Origin: Pratylenchus scribneri
Taxonomy: Eukaryota > Nematoda > Chromadorea > Rhabditida > Pratylenchidae
Length of the DNA: 64,000 nucleotides
Direction of reading: 5' to 3'
Assembly (NCBI GenBank): GCA_030063045.1
Contig: JAQSEB010000006.1
Span: 186,001 to 250,000, forward strand
Below are positions 19,161-33,100 of this stretch, in pieces. The notes beneath the pieces were generated by a model. That model did not search any database. It saw only the letters and a program-made list of their open reading frames with translations, and had not been told where the DNA came from. The stretch's first letter is position 1; every line of letters starts with the position of its first letter. The position numbers and the translations under genes were made by a program.

Positions 19161-22100
19161 TTAGTGTCTGCATTTTAAGCAAATCACATTTTTGGTATCG
19201 CATTCGAGGTCATTGGCAATTGTTGTTGGTGTTGGCATTGGCGGTTTAAAGCATTGACGGCAATAAATCTTAAATTTTATGTTTTTAAATTATTTTTTAA
19301 AATTTTTAAAAATTTAGTTTGAATTTTTGACCTTAAGTTTTAAAATTAAAAATTTTTAGATCTTAAATTTTAGGTTAAAAATTTTTTAGACCTTAATAAA
19401 AGGATAGACTTAGGCTTTGGGATAATTTTTAACATTTTTAATTAATTAGGCCATAATTTTTAAAAATTATTTTAAATTAATTAAAAAATTCGACCTTTCC
19501 ACATGAATAGCAATGTTGACGCCATTCATAGCGGGAAAGAAATTCCCGTTTGCAATTTTCATTAGAGCATTCGTCCGCATTCACCCCGGATTGCCAATTG
19601 GCCGAAACCGAAATTCTTTCCATTGATGTTACATCGTCCTATAATAAAAACAAATTAGTAAATCAAAAAAGAATAATAAAAAATTTCCATTTAATTATTT
19701 ACACTAAACACTTAATAAATTTCGATAGAATTTGAAGAAATGATCGAAAAAATTTAAGCAGAACTATTGTAAAAATATTCCAGTAATAATCCGGTAATGT
19801 TGACTTTAATTTTTGGTCAATTAATTTTTAAAGTTTAATATATAAAATACATTTCAATAATAGAAGATTCCCCATGATTTAATTTTTTAAATAATTTTAA
19901 TTTAAACTGATTGGGTTGTACGTACGGAAAATTCAGATAACCCGGCACTATTTGTCCATATAATTTAAAAGCAAAATTTTTGTATCAAAATGTACTCCAA
20001 ATAATCGGTTAACGGTTACCCAACGGTTTAATTTTTTAAATAGTTTAAATAAAAGCGGATTGACCGATTCCTGGTAAGCCGTATTTTTATTTTTTTATCA
20101 TGATTTAGGCAAATTAATTTTAAATATTGGCCAGTACTAAAATTCTAGTAAAACTTGCTTGTGTTTTGGGTTTAATCGCCTCGGTCAACAGGGCATTTCT
20201 CTGCTTAATATGACTGCCAATGTCCGGAAAATATTCCCTCGGCTGAATGCCCGTATCAAATCGATTGTACATTGCGGACCAAACAACAATGGAGGATGGC
20301 TGCAGTTCATTGTCATGGAAAAATATATCACTGCCCTAAAATTTTAATAAATTTTTAAAATAAATATTTAATCAACAAACCGGCTCATAGAATGCATTTT
20401 TGTACTCTTTCATATTTGCATCAATGTGGGACCAAAGGGACATTGTTCGCGATGTAATTCGTAGATCCTAAATATAAGGAAAATAGTGGTAAAAAAAGAA
20501 AGAAATTAATAATATTATTAAGGTTTGGGATTTTTAGCCATTTTTGGACCTATAAACTAGCATTTTTCGGCCTTAATGCCCATTACAAATTTTTAGCAAT
20601 AATTTTGATTTCTCAAAATACTCTAAATATATTACTATTTGAAATAATATGAGATATCTATTAATTTGCATAATTTTTGCATGGCAAAAAAAAAGAAAAG
20701 AAAATTTCAGGCGGTTTTTTATTAACTAAATTTTATTAGTCTTAAGTTTGACATTAATAATTAAATTGTGAATGTTAATTTACCGTAAAATTCTAATAGA
20801 AGCCCCCGCTCTAATAGAAGCCCCCCTATCCATTGAAAATTTTTTTTTCACAAATAACCAATTTTTAGGGTGAAATTAAGCCGAAAAAGCCGAAATTAAG
20901 CTGATAAGCATTTTTTGTTTTTAAAAAATTCCGAAAATTTCCTACCTCGGAGGGTCTATGAAATTTATAAGCCCCGGGGCTTCTATTAGAAGCTTTACGG
21001 TAAATTAAAAAGCATAAAAATTCATCAAATGGTTTTACCAACTGGAAGAGCTATAATTGCTGTGCTCCGTGGGTAATTAAAATTAATATTCACCTATCTC
21101 CTATCTCATTTAATTTTGAGCGTAATCTCCTAGCCACCTTTAGCTCAATTGGTAAAATCCCCTTCTCTTTTTGCCACTGATCAAAGGTTCGATCCCTCGT
21201 AGCGTCAATTTTTTTTAAATTATTTTTAAAATGTTTTTTAAATAGAGGAGACCTTCCCAAATTGTATAAATTTTTTTAATAATTATTTGAAAGCAGAAAA
21301 TTCTTTTTTTTTGGAAATTTATTAATTTTTGAATTATTATTTTTTGAGGAAATTTCAAGTAGTTTTCATTCCGCAAATTAACCCCAAAAATTTCACCTTT
21401 CTATCCTTGTCACAATTGCCAATGAATTGTCCATAAACACATGAATATGCATGTTCATTCAGGTCCAACAAAAAGTGCTCATTGAATTCAAAGGAAAGTG
21501 GCCTATTCCGCATTAATTGGAAGACAGCATCAAGGAATTGTGTGAAAATTGGTGAAATCTTAAGCAGAAAAATTAAAATGGTATATAATTTGGTTATGGT
21601 TTGGTCAACAATTAACGGGTTTTAAACGGTTTAAACCACATTTTGGTTTGGTCAACAATTAAAGGGTTTTAAACGGTTTAAACCACATTTTGGTTTGGTC
21701 AACAATTAAAGGGTTTTAAACGGTTTAAACCACATTTTAGTTTGGTCAACAATTAAAGGGTTTTAAACAGTTTAAACCACATTTTGATTTAGTGGTTCAA
21801 AACTAGGTTAGAATTGGTTAAACTTAAGCCAAAACATAATCAAATAATGCGTCTTGACGAGATCTACGATTGGGTATAAGGTTTAAGGGTTTGGGATACA
21901 TTTTTAAACCGGTTTAATCTTTTTGGAATTTCAATGTTTTTTCACCAAAAATTTCCATCATTTTTCAAAAAATTTACCCACCTCTCTTTCGCTTTCATCC
22001 GATTGGACGCCCAAATGCCCGCAACGATCGTCGAATTTGAAGCCAAATCCCAGCCAGTCCTTGTCGATTAATACCTTTTTAATATTTTTATTAATTAATT

Positions 22101-25100
22101 TAAATAAATTTGAAGAATGAGAATTCACCTGGAATCCTTTTATTGTTCTGTAGAATGGATCAATAATCAGCTGGGCAAGAGAGACGGTCTGCGATGTTCT
22201 GTAAGGAAAAAAAATTGGTTTATTTTAATAATATTTAGGGTAAGAATTTATTAAATGAAAGGTATTTATATTTATCCAAAAAACATTGAAATAATCCAAT
22301 GTTTCTTAAAATTTGATGACCAAAATCAACTCCTTTATAAAATTTCTAACACGGCAAAAAAAGGTTTCCTCTATTAGCTTTAATTTAAAATAAAAGCAAG
22401 ATCCTAAACTTTTTGTTATGACAAAGGGATTTATTCTATAAAAAAATTGGATTGGAAAAAGGGATTCACACTTAATTAATTTATTTTACCATGTGGCCAT
22501 GGCCCTTATGAAAAATTGTATGGCCAAATTAAATGCGCAATTTAATCGATAATTTTATATTTTTTAAAATTTATCTTTCCCATTGAATCTGATAAAAAAT
22601 TTTGATAGCTAAATGTGTGATTTAATTAATAAGTTAAAATTACAATTTTTTTAAAATTTATTAATAAATAATTTTTTGCCCCAAATGACGTACCTATCCC
22701 AACCATCGGAACAATGCACAACGCAGGAGATCCCCCGAAGAATGGATTCGGCCAAAAAATTGCTGCATTCCAGCAATGTTCGCAAATGTTTAAGCCATCC
22801 CGAGCCTTCCACCGCTTTTAAATATTGAGTAATTGTTTGTTGCTTTTGACAGGCTAAAAAATAAATTAATGCCTTTAAAATGGGAATTTACCTTCCAAAA
22901 GTTTGTTAAGGCTGGCCCTCATCACGTGAATATTCTCAATGTCAAAAAAGTGGAATTGAATATTTGTGTAATTTCTGCTGTCCTCAAAGCCTTTGCCTTG
23001 CACTTTGTTTACCATCTTTAAAAAATAAAATAATTAATGTATTTTCAATAAAAAATAATTACCATATTTTCAACATAATTTTTTTTATTAATATATTTTG
23101 GGATTATTATTTTTAAGTCTCTCAAAAGTCAGAAAAAAATTTTTATTTAAAATGCGCAAAAATAAGCTATTATTATTAAAGAAAGTTATTCAATACAAGA
23201 GAAGAATTTTTTTATGAAAATACAAGAAATTTTTATTTTAAAATAAGAAATTGTTAATATCTTTCGGATTTCTGGTTCAAAATTAATCAAGAGATGAGCA
23301 TTGACGGAAATAGACCAAACCCATTTTTTTTAAATTTTAATTCACATTAATTTTAAAAATAATAATAATAAACCAAATGTTCTACCATCTATTAAAAAAA
23401 ATAAAATTTTTTTCTTCATAGCCTCAAGTATTATTTTCCTAAGTGAACAAATTTTTAAGAGAAGAAAAAAGTTATAAAAAATGCGAAAAAAAATTTTTGG
23501 CTATAAAATTCCAAAAATCGCTAATTTTTTTTTCCAATTTTCTGCTCAATTTTATTAATGCGTTTTGGAGCCAAAATAATTCCAACCCATAATATTTATT
23601 AAATTATTAAAAATAATATTAATTAAAACTTACTGCATTCACTCTGGGCCGCGTGTCAACAAGATAAAGTGTGGAAGAGGATGGGTTGGCCTGTATAATC
23701 ATTTCAATCAAATTTTCATCCTCCACACATCTGGTACTAAAGCCGGACAATGGTTGAGAAGACCTGGAGAAAATACAGTGGATTTAAAAATAGATAAAAT
23801 CTTCAAGTGATGGAACAAACCGGCAAATTGCGGCGGAATTGGGTCTATAAAAATAGGTCAAAACTGGGAGGCGTGCCTTACTTCGAAATCTTAAGACAAA
23901 AAAAAATGTTAAAAATATTTAAAAAATCACAAAAATTGTAAAAGTTTAATTCTTATGCTAAAAATTTTAATTTCCTTAGAAATGAAAATTTTAATCAAAA
24001 AATATTTTTAAAAATTGTAAATTTTTAAGTTAAAAAAATAATTAAAAAATATTTCAAAAATAATTGTAAATTTTTAAGCCTAAAATTTTTTGTAAAAAAT
24101 TTTAAAAAATATTTTTGAAAATTGTACAGCCAAAAAATTTACTTAAAAAAAATTCGAAGCAAATTCTAAAGTCAAAAAAAATTAAATTTTTAACCAAAAA
24201 ATGTTAAAATAAAAAAATAAAATTTTTTAGTCAAAAATTTTTAAAAATTTTAAGCCTAAAATAATTAAAAAAATTCAATGAAAATTTGCCTACTTGCAAG
24301 AGCCAATCAACATTTGCATGTTGGCACCAGCTGGAAACCACAGCTTCTCCGGATATGTGTCACAATATGCATAGGCTTGGTTGAAATTCTATAAAATAAA
24401 AAATGTTTAATATTAATTAAATTGTAAATTATTTAAAATAATGGAAAAATGCTTAAAAAATATTTTCTAAACATTAATAATTTATTTTAATTTTCATCGA
24501 ATTTTTGGATTTAAAGCAAGGAAAAAATGCTTAAAAATATTGGAAAATCTTCGCGAAAAAAGGCAAATTTCAGCGCCATAAATGGTGGCCAAATGTGCTT
24601 AGGCCTTATCCCCCTAAGCCTTTACCTGCCCAAAATATTTGGCCAAAAACAAAAAAAAATCAACCTAAATTTAATACAATTTCCTATATTTTTTAGTATA
24701 TTTTAAGCATTTTTTTTCTAATAAATTTCCCTAATTAATTAATCAATTTTTTACCGATTCCTTCCATGCATCATTTACTCCTTGCCGCCTGAATTCCTCA
24801 TCCCAATCAATGCGTTTCCATGGCTGCTCATTTGGATTGCCATTTTTGTTGACAAATGCAAACAAATCATTCACATTTACTGTAAAAAAATTCAATAAAT
24901 TTTTTATTATTTTATTAGGGAGCGGATTTTGATGTTCTGAACTTATTTTACCCATTTTTGGCACTTTCCAGCAGAGGGGAAAATTTCATTAGAAAAATGT
25001 AATAAAAAACCGATTTTGATAGGTAAAAATCAGATTTCTATTTTTAATTTAAAAAATTAAATTTTTTGTGCAAATTTTAAGCCAATAAATTTTTTGTGCC

Positions 25101-26532
25101 AATTTTTTAATTAAAAATTAATTACATTTTTGAGCCAATTTTTAATTAAAAATTAATAAATTTTTTGCCAATTTTTAATGAATTTTTGTGCCATTTTTAG
25201 TTAAATAAATAAATTTTATGTCAATTTTTAATCAAAAAAATTAAATTTTTGTGCCAATTTTTAATTAAAAAAAATTAAATTTTTGAGCCAATTTTTAATT
25301 GAAAAAAATTAAATTTTTGTGTCAATTTTTAATTAAAAAAATTAAATTTTTGGGTAAATTTTATAAATAAATTTTTGCGCCAATTTTTAAATAAAACAAA
25401 ATTAAATTTTTGTGCCAATTTTTAATTAAAAAAATTAAATTTTTGGGTAAATTTTATAAATAAATTTTTGCGCCAATTTTTAAATAAAACAAAATTAAAT
25501 TTTTGTGACAATTTTTAACTAAAAAAATTAAAATTTTTGTGAAAATTTTATTTAAAAAAAATCAGAAATTTCCTTACATAATTTACTGCAACGTGAGAGA
25601 ACATTGAAAACATTTTGGCATTCCTTTTCCTTGGGAATCATGAAGATTAGGACCAGAAAATGTTTGCATCGCACAGTCAGTCGGGAACCGTTCACGGATG
25701 GGGGACTTTTGTCCACGGAGGCAATCAGAGTGTGTACAACCTTGAAAAAAATTAATTTAGATTATTGCCATAAAATTTTGGCATTTTTGAGGCCCCAAAA
25801 CTTGGCCATTAAATTAATTTAATTAATGACATAAAAAATGATGCCAAACTCATAAAATTATTGAGAATTTACCGAAATTTAGTGTGGAAAAAAGCAATAT
25901 TTTTGGGGCCTATAAACTTTGTTAATTCAATTTTTTATAATTTAAATTTTAAATTAATGCCTCAAAAATAAAAAAATTGGTACCAATTAATTTAGTCATA
26001 AAATTTTTTGGGAATTTATCCAAAATATTTTTTTGTGGAAAATTCGGTAATTTTGTGACCCTAAAACTTGGAAAAATTTTGGTAATTTTGAGACTCTAAG
26101 GCTTGGAAAATCTGATAATTTTGAGACCCTAAAACTTAAAAAAATCTGGCTCCTTTTTAAAAACTAAACCAAGACCTAATCCTTAGCCCTAACATTTTGT
26201 TATGGCCAATGCCCAAATTATATGGCCTCAAAGAAATTAATTTTTCAAAATGAAAAAATTTTAAGGCAATTCCATGATTTTTTAGGTGATATTTCGTAAT
26301 TAATTAATTCAAGTAAATTAAAAACGAACCCAAATTTCCTTTATGGGTGAATCCACCTCTTCTGTCGGTGTTGATTTGAAAACAAAATGCGTTCCTAAAA
26401 TTATTATTTTAATCATTTAATATAATAATTTTAACCTAAAATATGCAATGTTCCAAGCACGCCGCCGTTGCCATTTTCATTTTCTCCAGCCGTGGAATTC
26501 AGTAATTGTACATTTTTAATGCAAGAATTCAT
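19161..26532 (-). CDS. mtm-6: Myotubularin-related phosphatase (MTMR6/7/8-like) with FYVE-like finger
   Basis: 3-phosphatase for PI3P and PI(3,5)P2 on endosomes. Sixteen exons: 26436-26532, 26330-26394, 25578-25740, 24755-24879, 24294-24388, 23821-23889, 23634-23763, 22892-23015, 22694-22853, 22129-22198, 21982-22074, 21397-21558, 20381-20467, 20159-20335, 19495-19638, 19161-19268; 622 residues. Order: PH-GRAM (1-105), phosphatase with [10 protein letters not shown] and the active site C337-SDGWD-R343, so it should be active, then a cysteine cluster (C563, C568, C582, C585, C590, C593, C610, C617, C620) resembling a divergent FYVE finger ([16 protein letters not shown]). The 20159 donor is GC, not GT (ACACAA|GCAAGT), needed to keep frame. 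Introns carry a TA-MITE, a tRNA-like repeat and a MITE-1. Confidence 0.94.
20783..21000. mobile_element. TA-inserting MITE (termini CCGTAAA), copy 2
   Basis: Starts CCGTAAAATTCTAATAGAAG and ends CTTCTATTAGAAGCTTTACGG, with TA at 20781-20782 and 21001-21002. Same termini as the 99-bp element at 4024 but 218 bp long. In intron 12 of the myotubularin gene. Confidence 0.8.
21130..21212 (+). repeat. tRNA-like sequence (SINE head)
   Basis: TTAGCTCAATTGGTAAAATC (A box) and AAAGGTTCGATCCCTCG (B box) are spaced about as in a tRNA, but the acceptor arms do not pair convincingly and a T-run follows. Probably a tRNA-derived repeat related to the array at 30.05-30.66 kb rather than an active tRNA. Confidence 0.6.
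21585..21900. repeat. MITE-1 element with about four internal units
   Basis: Tandem units with AAAGGGTTTTAAACGGTTTA and CCACATTTTGGTTTGGTCAA; right end CTACGATTGGGTATAAGGTT. Intron 11 of the myotubularin gene. Confidence 0.9.
24960..25570. repeat. AT-rich tandem repeat
   Basis: Units of about 35-40 bp built on TTTTGTGCCAATTTTTAATT with a longer duplicated block at about 25320-25500. Fills intron 3 of the myotubularin gene. Confidence 0.75.
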
Positions 26533-26734
26533 TTCTATAATTTTAATTAATTTTAAAATTAAATTATTATTTAAAAAATCGATAAAATATATTCAAAAAT
26601 ACATGAAAATAAAACAAAAATTTAAATGAAAAAATAAAAATGAAGAAAATATTTTTATTCTGGGATTTATATTCAATAAAAAAATCAAAATAAATGGAAA
26701 ATATTTAATTTGCAGAAAAGATTATTGAAAATGC

Positions 26735-27045
26735 CGAAAATATTGAAACGGTTTTTTAAACCCATTCGTAAACCCTATACCCATTCGATAGATCTCGTTA
26801 AAGACGCATCATTTGATTATATTTTGGCTTGGGGTTTAACCAATCCTAACTTAGTTTTGAACCAAAAAAAACCAAAATTAGTTTAAACCGTTTAAAACCG
26901 CATTAATTGTTGACCAAACCATAACCAAATTATATACCATTCAATGCGTCTTCTTGACCAGCTCTATCCAATTTTGGGTATATTTGGTTTGTGAATGTGT
27001 GGGACAAACCACAAAACCATTAAACCGTTATAATCTTTTCTGCAT
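26735..27045. repeat. MITE-1 element in the gap between FBXO42 and myotubularin
   Basis: CCCTATACCCATTCGATAG at the left, AAACCGTTTAAAACCGC inside, CCAATTTTGGGTATATTTGG at the right. It occupies half of the 609-bp gap between two co-oriented genes and would lie in a read-through transcript. Confidence 0.85.
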
Positions 27046-27141
27046 TTTCAATACTCTTTTCTGCAAAATATAAATACTATATCCAAAAATAAAATTAATT
27101 GACGAAATATTCAAATAAATAAAATCCAAATATTATTTTGT

Positions 27142-30100
27142 TCACATTTCATTATATCTCGGCTTCAAAATGAATGTGTCACTGCTCATTGTGTACCTTT
27201 CCATGCCAACATTCAAACAATCCATCCCAGTGCCTTCACTGAACATTCCACCTAAATTTAAAATTAATTTAATTATTAAAATGTAAATATATTTTACCGA
27301 AGAGAATCAATTCACCATAACCGGCCACCAATGAATGGAGTAATCTGTGAATTTAATTTTTGGGGTTATTAAATGGGTAATTTTAAGATTTCTGATCCAT
27401 GTTTAATGTTTTGATCCATTTGTAAGGTTTTTGGGCCATCTTGGAGACCATCTTAAGATTTTTGGTGACCTACTTAAGATTTTTGAGGCCAACTTAAGGT
27501 TTTTGGCCGTTTTAGATTTTTTTTAGGCCAACTTAAATTTCTGGGACATCGTAAGATTTTTTGGACCAATTTAAAGTTTTTGGGCCAATTTTGGGGACTA
27601 TCTTAATTTGGGCTCAACTTAAATTTTTGGGCCATCATAATTAAAATATCCTAATATTTTTCCACAATTTGATTGTTTTTTATTTCATTTCATTGTTTTG
27701 TGAACTTCTTATGATAGGAATGAACTGTGGAAATTATGAAAAATGAAAATTAATTATGCCAAAATCAAATATTCTGTTTAAAAAATAAAATTCCACCTTT
27801 CCTGATAATTTTAACATCAATTAATATTATAATTAATTATTCACCTATCCTCGGGCGCATCCTCCTCAATTGGTAATTGCTCCCATCTAAAATTAAGAGG
27901 CAAATTTAAATCAATATGAATCATCAAATATTAGTAACCTGACTCTGCGCTCAACGAGAACATTGTCCAATCGCAAAACAAAAACGCACATATGTCTGCC
28001 ATAGAAAGGGCCAAATGCTGCAGACAATGTGGTCGGCGGTGCATTTATATTATTGGCATTTGTGGCAGCGGAAGAAGTGCTGGGCCCATCATCCCTTTCA
28101 CGTTCCATTTGCGAATCCGGCGATAGAACTTGGGAACGACTGTTTTGTAATTCCAATATTGAACCTTAAAAATGAGTCCAATTAATTCAAAAATTAAATG
28201 GTAAAAAATTATAACGGTTTAATGGTTTTAAACCCTCACATAAACCTTATACCCAATTGATAGATCTCGTCAAAACGCATCATTTGATAATTTTTTGGCT
28301 TTGGGTTTAACCAATTTTAAACTAGTTTTGAACCATTAAACCGAAATTGGTTTAAACCGTTTAAAGCCCTTTAATTGTTGACCAAACCAAAATGTGGTTT
28401 AAACCGTTTAAAAACCCTTTAATTGTTGTCCAAACCAAAATGTGGTTTAAACCGTTTAAAACCCTTTAATTGTTGACCAAACCAAAATGTGGTTTAAACC
28501 GTTTAAAACCCTTTAATTGTTGACCAAACCAAAATGTGGTTTAAACCGTTTAAAACCCTTTAATTGTTGACCAAACCATAACCAAATTATATACCATTCA
28601 ATGCGTCTTGACCAGCTCTATCCAATTTGGTTAGGGTATTTTTGGTTTGTGAATGGGTGGGACAAACCCTTCTTAAACTATTATAATTATTTTAAAGTTA
28701 TTTACCTTTCGTTGTACTTGACGCTTCCTCTTCCTTTTGTTCCCTTTCCCTTTCTCCCTCATTGGCCATAAATTCTTCCACAATTTCTTCTCGTTCTTGT
28801 CTGCTTAAATATGGAATATTTTCACTGAAATTTAAAAAATTTCCAATTAATAATAAAATTTAATTAAAAATTTACCTCAAAAAATTCCTCAATAAATTTC
28901 CCATATCCGTAAGATTTTCTTCCAGCTCAACAATTCTCAATCGATTGTATTCCTCTTTGACCAATGTTAAATAGTGTTCACGGACTGGATCGTCCTCCTT
29001 ATTGGTACCATTTTTCCCATTTTTCATTGTCTTTGAATTTAGTTTTGATGAGCTGGAAGATGAAGATTCCTTCGCCGAATTTGCCGTCAATTTTTTATTT
29101 GCCAATGTGAAGTCATTTCGTGAACTACAAATATTAAATTAATTTATTTATTTTTTTATGCTGTGGGGTACACGGTACACCTCAAAATCGACATACACCC
29201 CCAAAATCTAATATCTTTATACCCAAAAGTCCGGGTAGGGGGTAATAGTAGTATTTGGAATTTTAAATTTTTGGAAAAGTGGCTAGTATTGGGTTTTGGG
29301 GGCCAGAGAATTGAAAAAATGTACATTTTTCCCTTTTATTTCATCCTAAAAAGAGTAAAATCCCGAACAAATTTTCCTTGGCGTCTATCAGTAGTGCAGA
29401 TTTTTTTCGGCATTTTTAAAATTATATAACAAAAAAAAGCAAAGTTTTAAAGATTTTATTCTATAGAAAATTAATAATTTACTCTTTAACAAAAAAAAAA
29501 TTTCCAAAAAATTGGGCCATTAATTCGAATTGGTACTCTGGGAACTGAGTATAATCGGACTCAACTGTCCCCTGTCCACTCCTACCCCCTCCCCCTCTAT
29601 GTATGTCAAAATCTCTATATCCAAAAATCGTTATAGCGAAAAAGCGAAAATCCTAAATTTTTCTTTTAAGGAATTTTGTATTAATTCCAATTAAAATAAT
29701 TATTAAAAATATTTTACCGTTGCTGTTGAACATTCGGCGCAGTTTTCAAAGGCGGCGCTTCACTGCTGGATGTAACAATCAACTTTGGAATCTCCCCAAC
29801 AATTATTGCGGGGATTGAGCATGCCCGGTGTAATTCTCCGGCTTTTTGCCCGGCGTTGGATGAAGTTGGATTTAAATATGCACCGCCGGAATGTGGATTG
29901 GCCACCGACAAATTTGCCTTATTCTGCAAATCTGCATAGGATGTGGAGGCAGAAATTGCGGGATTCCCACCGCTTCTTTGATGTTCCTAAAAATTAAAAT
30001 TTAATTGAAATCAAAAATTGAATTTTTTTAATTTTAATTTAATTAAAAACTAAAAATTATTAATTTTTTGTCATTGGGTATCGAACCGTCGATAGATAAA

Positions 30101-33100
30101 AACGTAGGATTTTACCAACTGAGCTATGGCCTAACTTGCCAATAAAAATTAAAAATATTTAATTGTTTAAATTTTTAAATTTTAATTTAATTAAAAACTC
30201 AAAAATTTGATGCCATTGGGCATCGAACCGCGGACAGGGGGAAAACGAAGGATTTTACCAACTAAGCTATGACTGAACTTGCTAATAAAAATTTAAAAAA
30301 TATTTAATTGAAATTGGAAATTGAATTTTTTTTCAATTTTAATTTACTTAAAAATCAAAATAATTAATTTGCGGCCATTGGGTATCGAACCGCAGACACA
30401 GAGGGAAAAAAAACCGAGGATTTTACCAACTATGCTATGATTGAATTTAACAATAAAAATTAAAAACCAAGGTATCGAACCGGATTTTAACAACTGAGCT
30501 ATGACTGAACTTGCCAATAAAAATTTAAAAAAATATTTAATAAAAATCAAAAATTGGATTTTTTTCAATTTTAATTCAATTAGAAACCAAAAACGACCCA
30601 AAGGAAAAAAATGAGGATTTTACCAACTGAGCTATGACCTATGAATTGTAACATAGCCTCCTTATTAAATGATTTAAAATGTATTTTTTACTTGGTCATC
30701 TAACGATCGGGATGTTAGCAAAATTGGCTTTCGGTCTCTGTGTTGTTGCAGCTTTCCTTGAACATGTTGGTTTAGTTGTTCAGCGGAACTTGCAGCACAA
30801 AATGCAGCGGCAACCTTGAAAATAACAATATGTAAATTGCACAGTAAAAAGTAGGTCAAATCCGCGAAAACGAAAACCTATAACTCCTAAAGACCTATAT
30901 CCCTGAAGATCAATACCCAAAAAAAAAGACCTAATAACTCGGAAGATTTAAGAACCAAAGACATAGAAAACCTAATTACCAGCAGAAGAAGAATATAACT
31001 CTATCCTCTACCTATATTATACTGTATACCCAATTGACACGAGCCACCCACGACCTAGTGAACCTACACCTACCCCAAAAAAAGCCAACCAAGAGCACCA
31101 AAAGACCTCAACTATTGGAAAATTGACCTAGGACCTATACCATGCCCGTAACCAGAAATTTTCCAAAGAGGGTGCCAATTTAAAAAATTTCTTATTAAAA
31201 AGGGAAAATTTTTTGACCCAAAAATAGCCGTGCAGCGAAAATTTTTGCCAAAAATAGCCCCACACGGAGAAAATTTGGCCCAAAAATGGCTCCACAGGGG
31301 GAAAATTTTTTCCTTTTTTTGGGGGAATTTTCCCAAAGGAGGGGGGCACCCCCCCCCCTCCCTCTGGATACGGGCCTGTGACCTATACTAATTTTATGTC
31401 CATTTTCGGTGCTGTTTGACTTCGTCATTTTTCTCCTGTTTCTCCAAGAGTTAATAATCGTTAACCCCAGTCTAAACTCCAACTTAAAAATAAATCAAAA
31501 TTCCAAATCTATGCTTTCTGGGTTCTAGATCTTAAGTTTTAGGTTGGTCCCAGTCCCAATAAAATAAAAACGTACAGCGCGTCTATCCGATGGTGAATCC
31601 GGTGAAGTCAATCGTCCACTACTTCCACCAATTGAAGAATTTGTCGATTGGGAAGAGGTCCGCCGGCGATACAATCCTCGACGATTGCTCCCATTCCGAC
31701 GAATCGATGCGGAATCATATTTAATTGGTCGACTGACAACGACTAAAAAATGAAATAATTAGCAATTAGCATTTTTAAAGAAATGAGAATGGAATTTGAT
31801 TTATTTAGTAGTATACGTGGATATTTTAAAACTAAAATTTTTGCTTTTAATAAAATTATTATCAGATTTTTAGGGTTTGTTTTATTTTTTTGATTACCAG
31901 ATTTGATGAGAAAAGCATGTAAAATAGGTAAATGATTGTTGAGCATTTTTTTTCACATTTTTGATGTAATTTTTCGACCTATTTAAGATTTAACCCATTT
32001 GTGGCACTTTTTTGAAGGAAAATTTCATTTAAAAATGCAATTAAAATAAAAAAAAATATATATTTTGAGGTAATACCCGAATCTCTGATCCATCTTTTTG
32101 GCAAATTTACCACAGAAAAAAACCTAAATAAGCATTAGGTATTGGCAACTATTTTGTGATTATTTTTATGTCGAAAAATCCGCTTCCTAATCAATTTTTT
32201 TTATTTTGGTAAAATTTTTTTAGGTTTTTACGGTTAATTTTAATTAAATAATTTTACTATTTTGAAATAAAATGAAAATAGGTAATAACCTGCATTTGTC
32301 CCAACTTTGCAGGCTCGATGGCACCACATGAAGGGCGGCGTCAATTCAGGATTGTCAACCTTAAAAAGTATTAAAAATACAAAAAATTTTAATTTTGATT
32401 TCGACCGAAAATCCTACAGAGAAAAATTTAAGGTAAAATTTTAAAAATATTGAAAATTTTTCTGAGATTTTAGGCCAAATTTCTAATAAAAAACCTTCAA
32501 TTGAGTCCATCGCCATTCCTCGTCGCCATAAAGGTCAAAATCCAGCAACCAAACGTCGGAAAAATTAACGGACTTAAAAATTTACAAAATTAAAAAAATT
32601 TTTATCCGTAAATTTACCGGTCCTCCGCATCCACCAATTATTATCAAATGCCGATCGTCCATCAAAATTTGCGATTGCCCATAGCGGGGCGGTGGACACG
32701 GGCCCGGAATTGATGGCATATTCCAAATTCGGCGGCACAAATCCAACACGTAAACATTGTTGTTGTAGGAGGAGCCCATTGAGCCGCCGAATATGAGCAT
32801 AAAATCGCCAACAATTGAGGCGGTGTGCCCGGCCAAATGTGGGGCGGTGTTCTCGGAAATTATCTTTAAAAAATGAAAATAATTAATTAGTAAAACTAAT
32901 AGTTTCGTAACTCGGTTTTTTGGTTCTAATTATTTATTTTTATCTAGAAATATACTTAAGTAGGAATGTATAAAAATGCTTAATCGGAAAAAATTCCCTG
33001 GTATGGACGAATTCGAACATTTGATCTCTAAAATGTCCCCTTCTGGGTCAGTCTCAGTCGTAGAATTGTATAAAAGTGTATAAAGCATAAATTTGTTTAA

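Noticed and set aside
23634..24388. Loss of about 30 residues in the myotubularin phosphatase domain between LIGSC and SSQPLSG
   Set aside because: On closer reading a 69-nt exon (23821-23889, [16 protein letters not shown]) fills the gap in phase, so the domain is complete.
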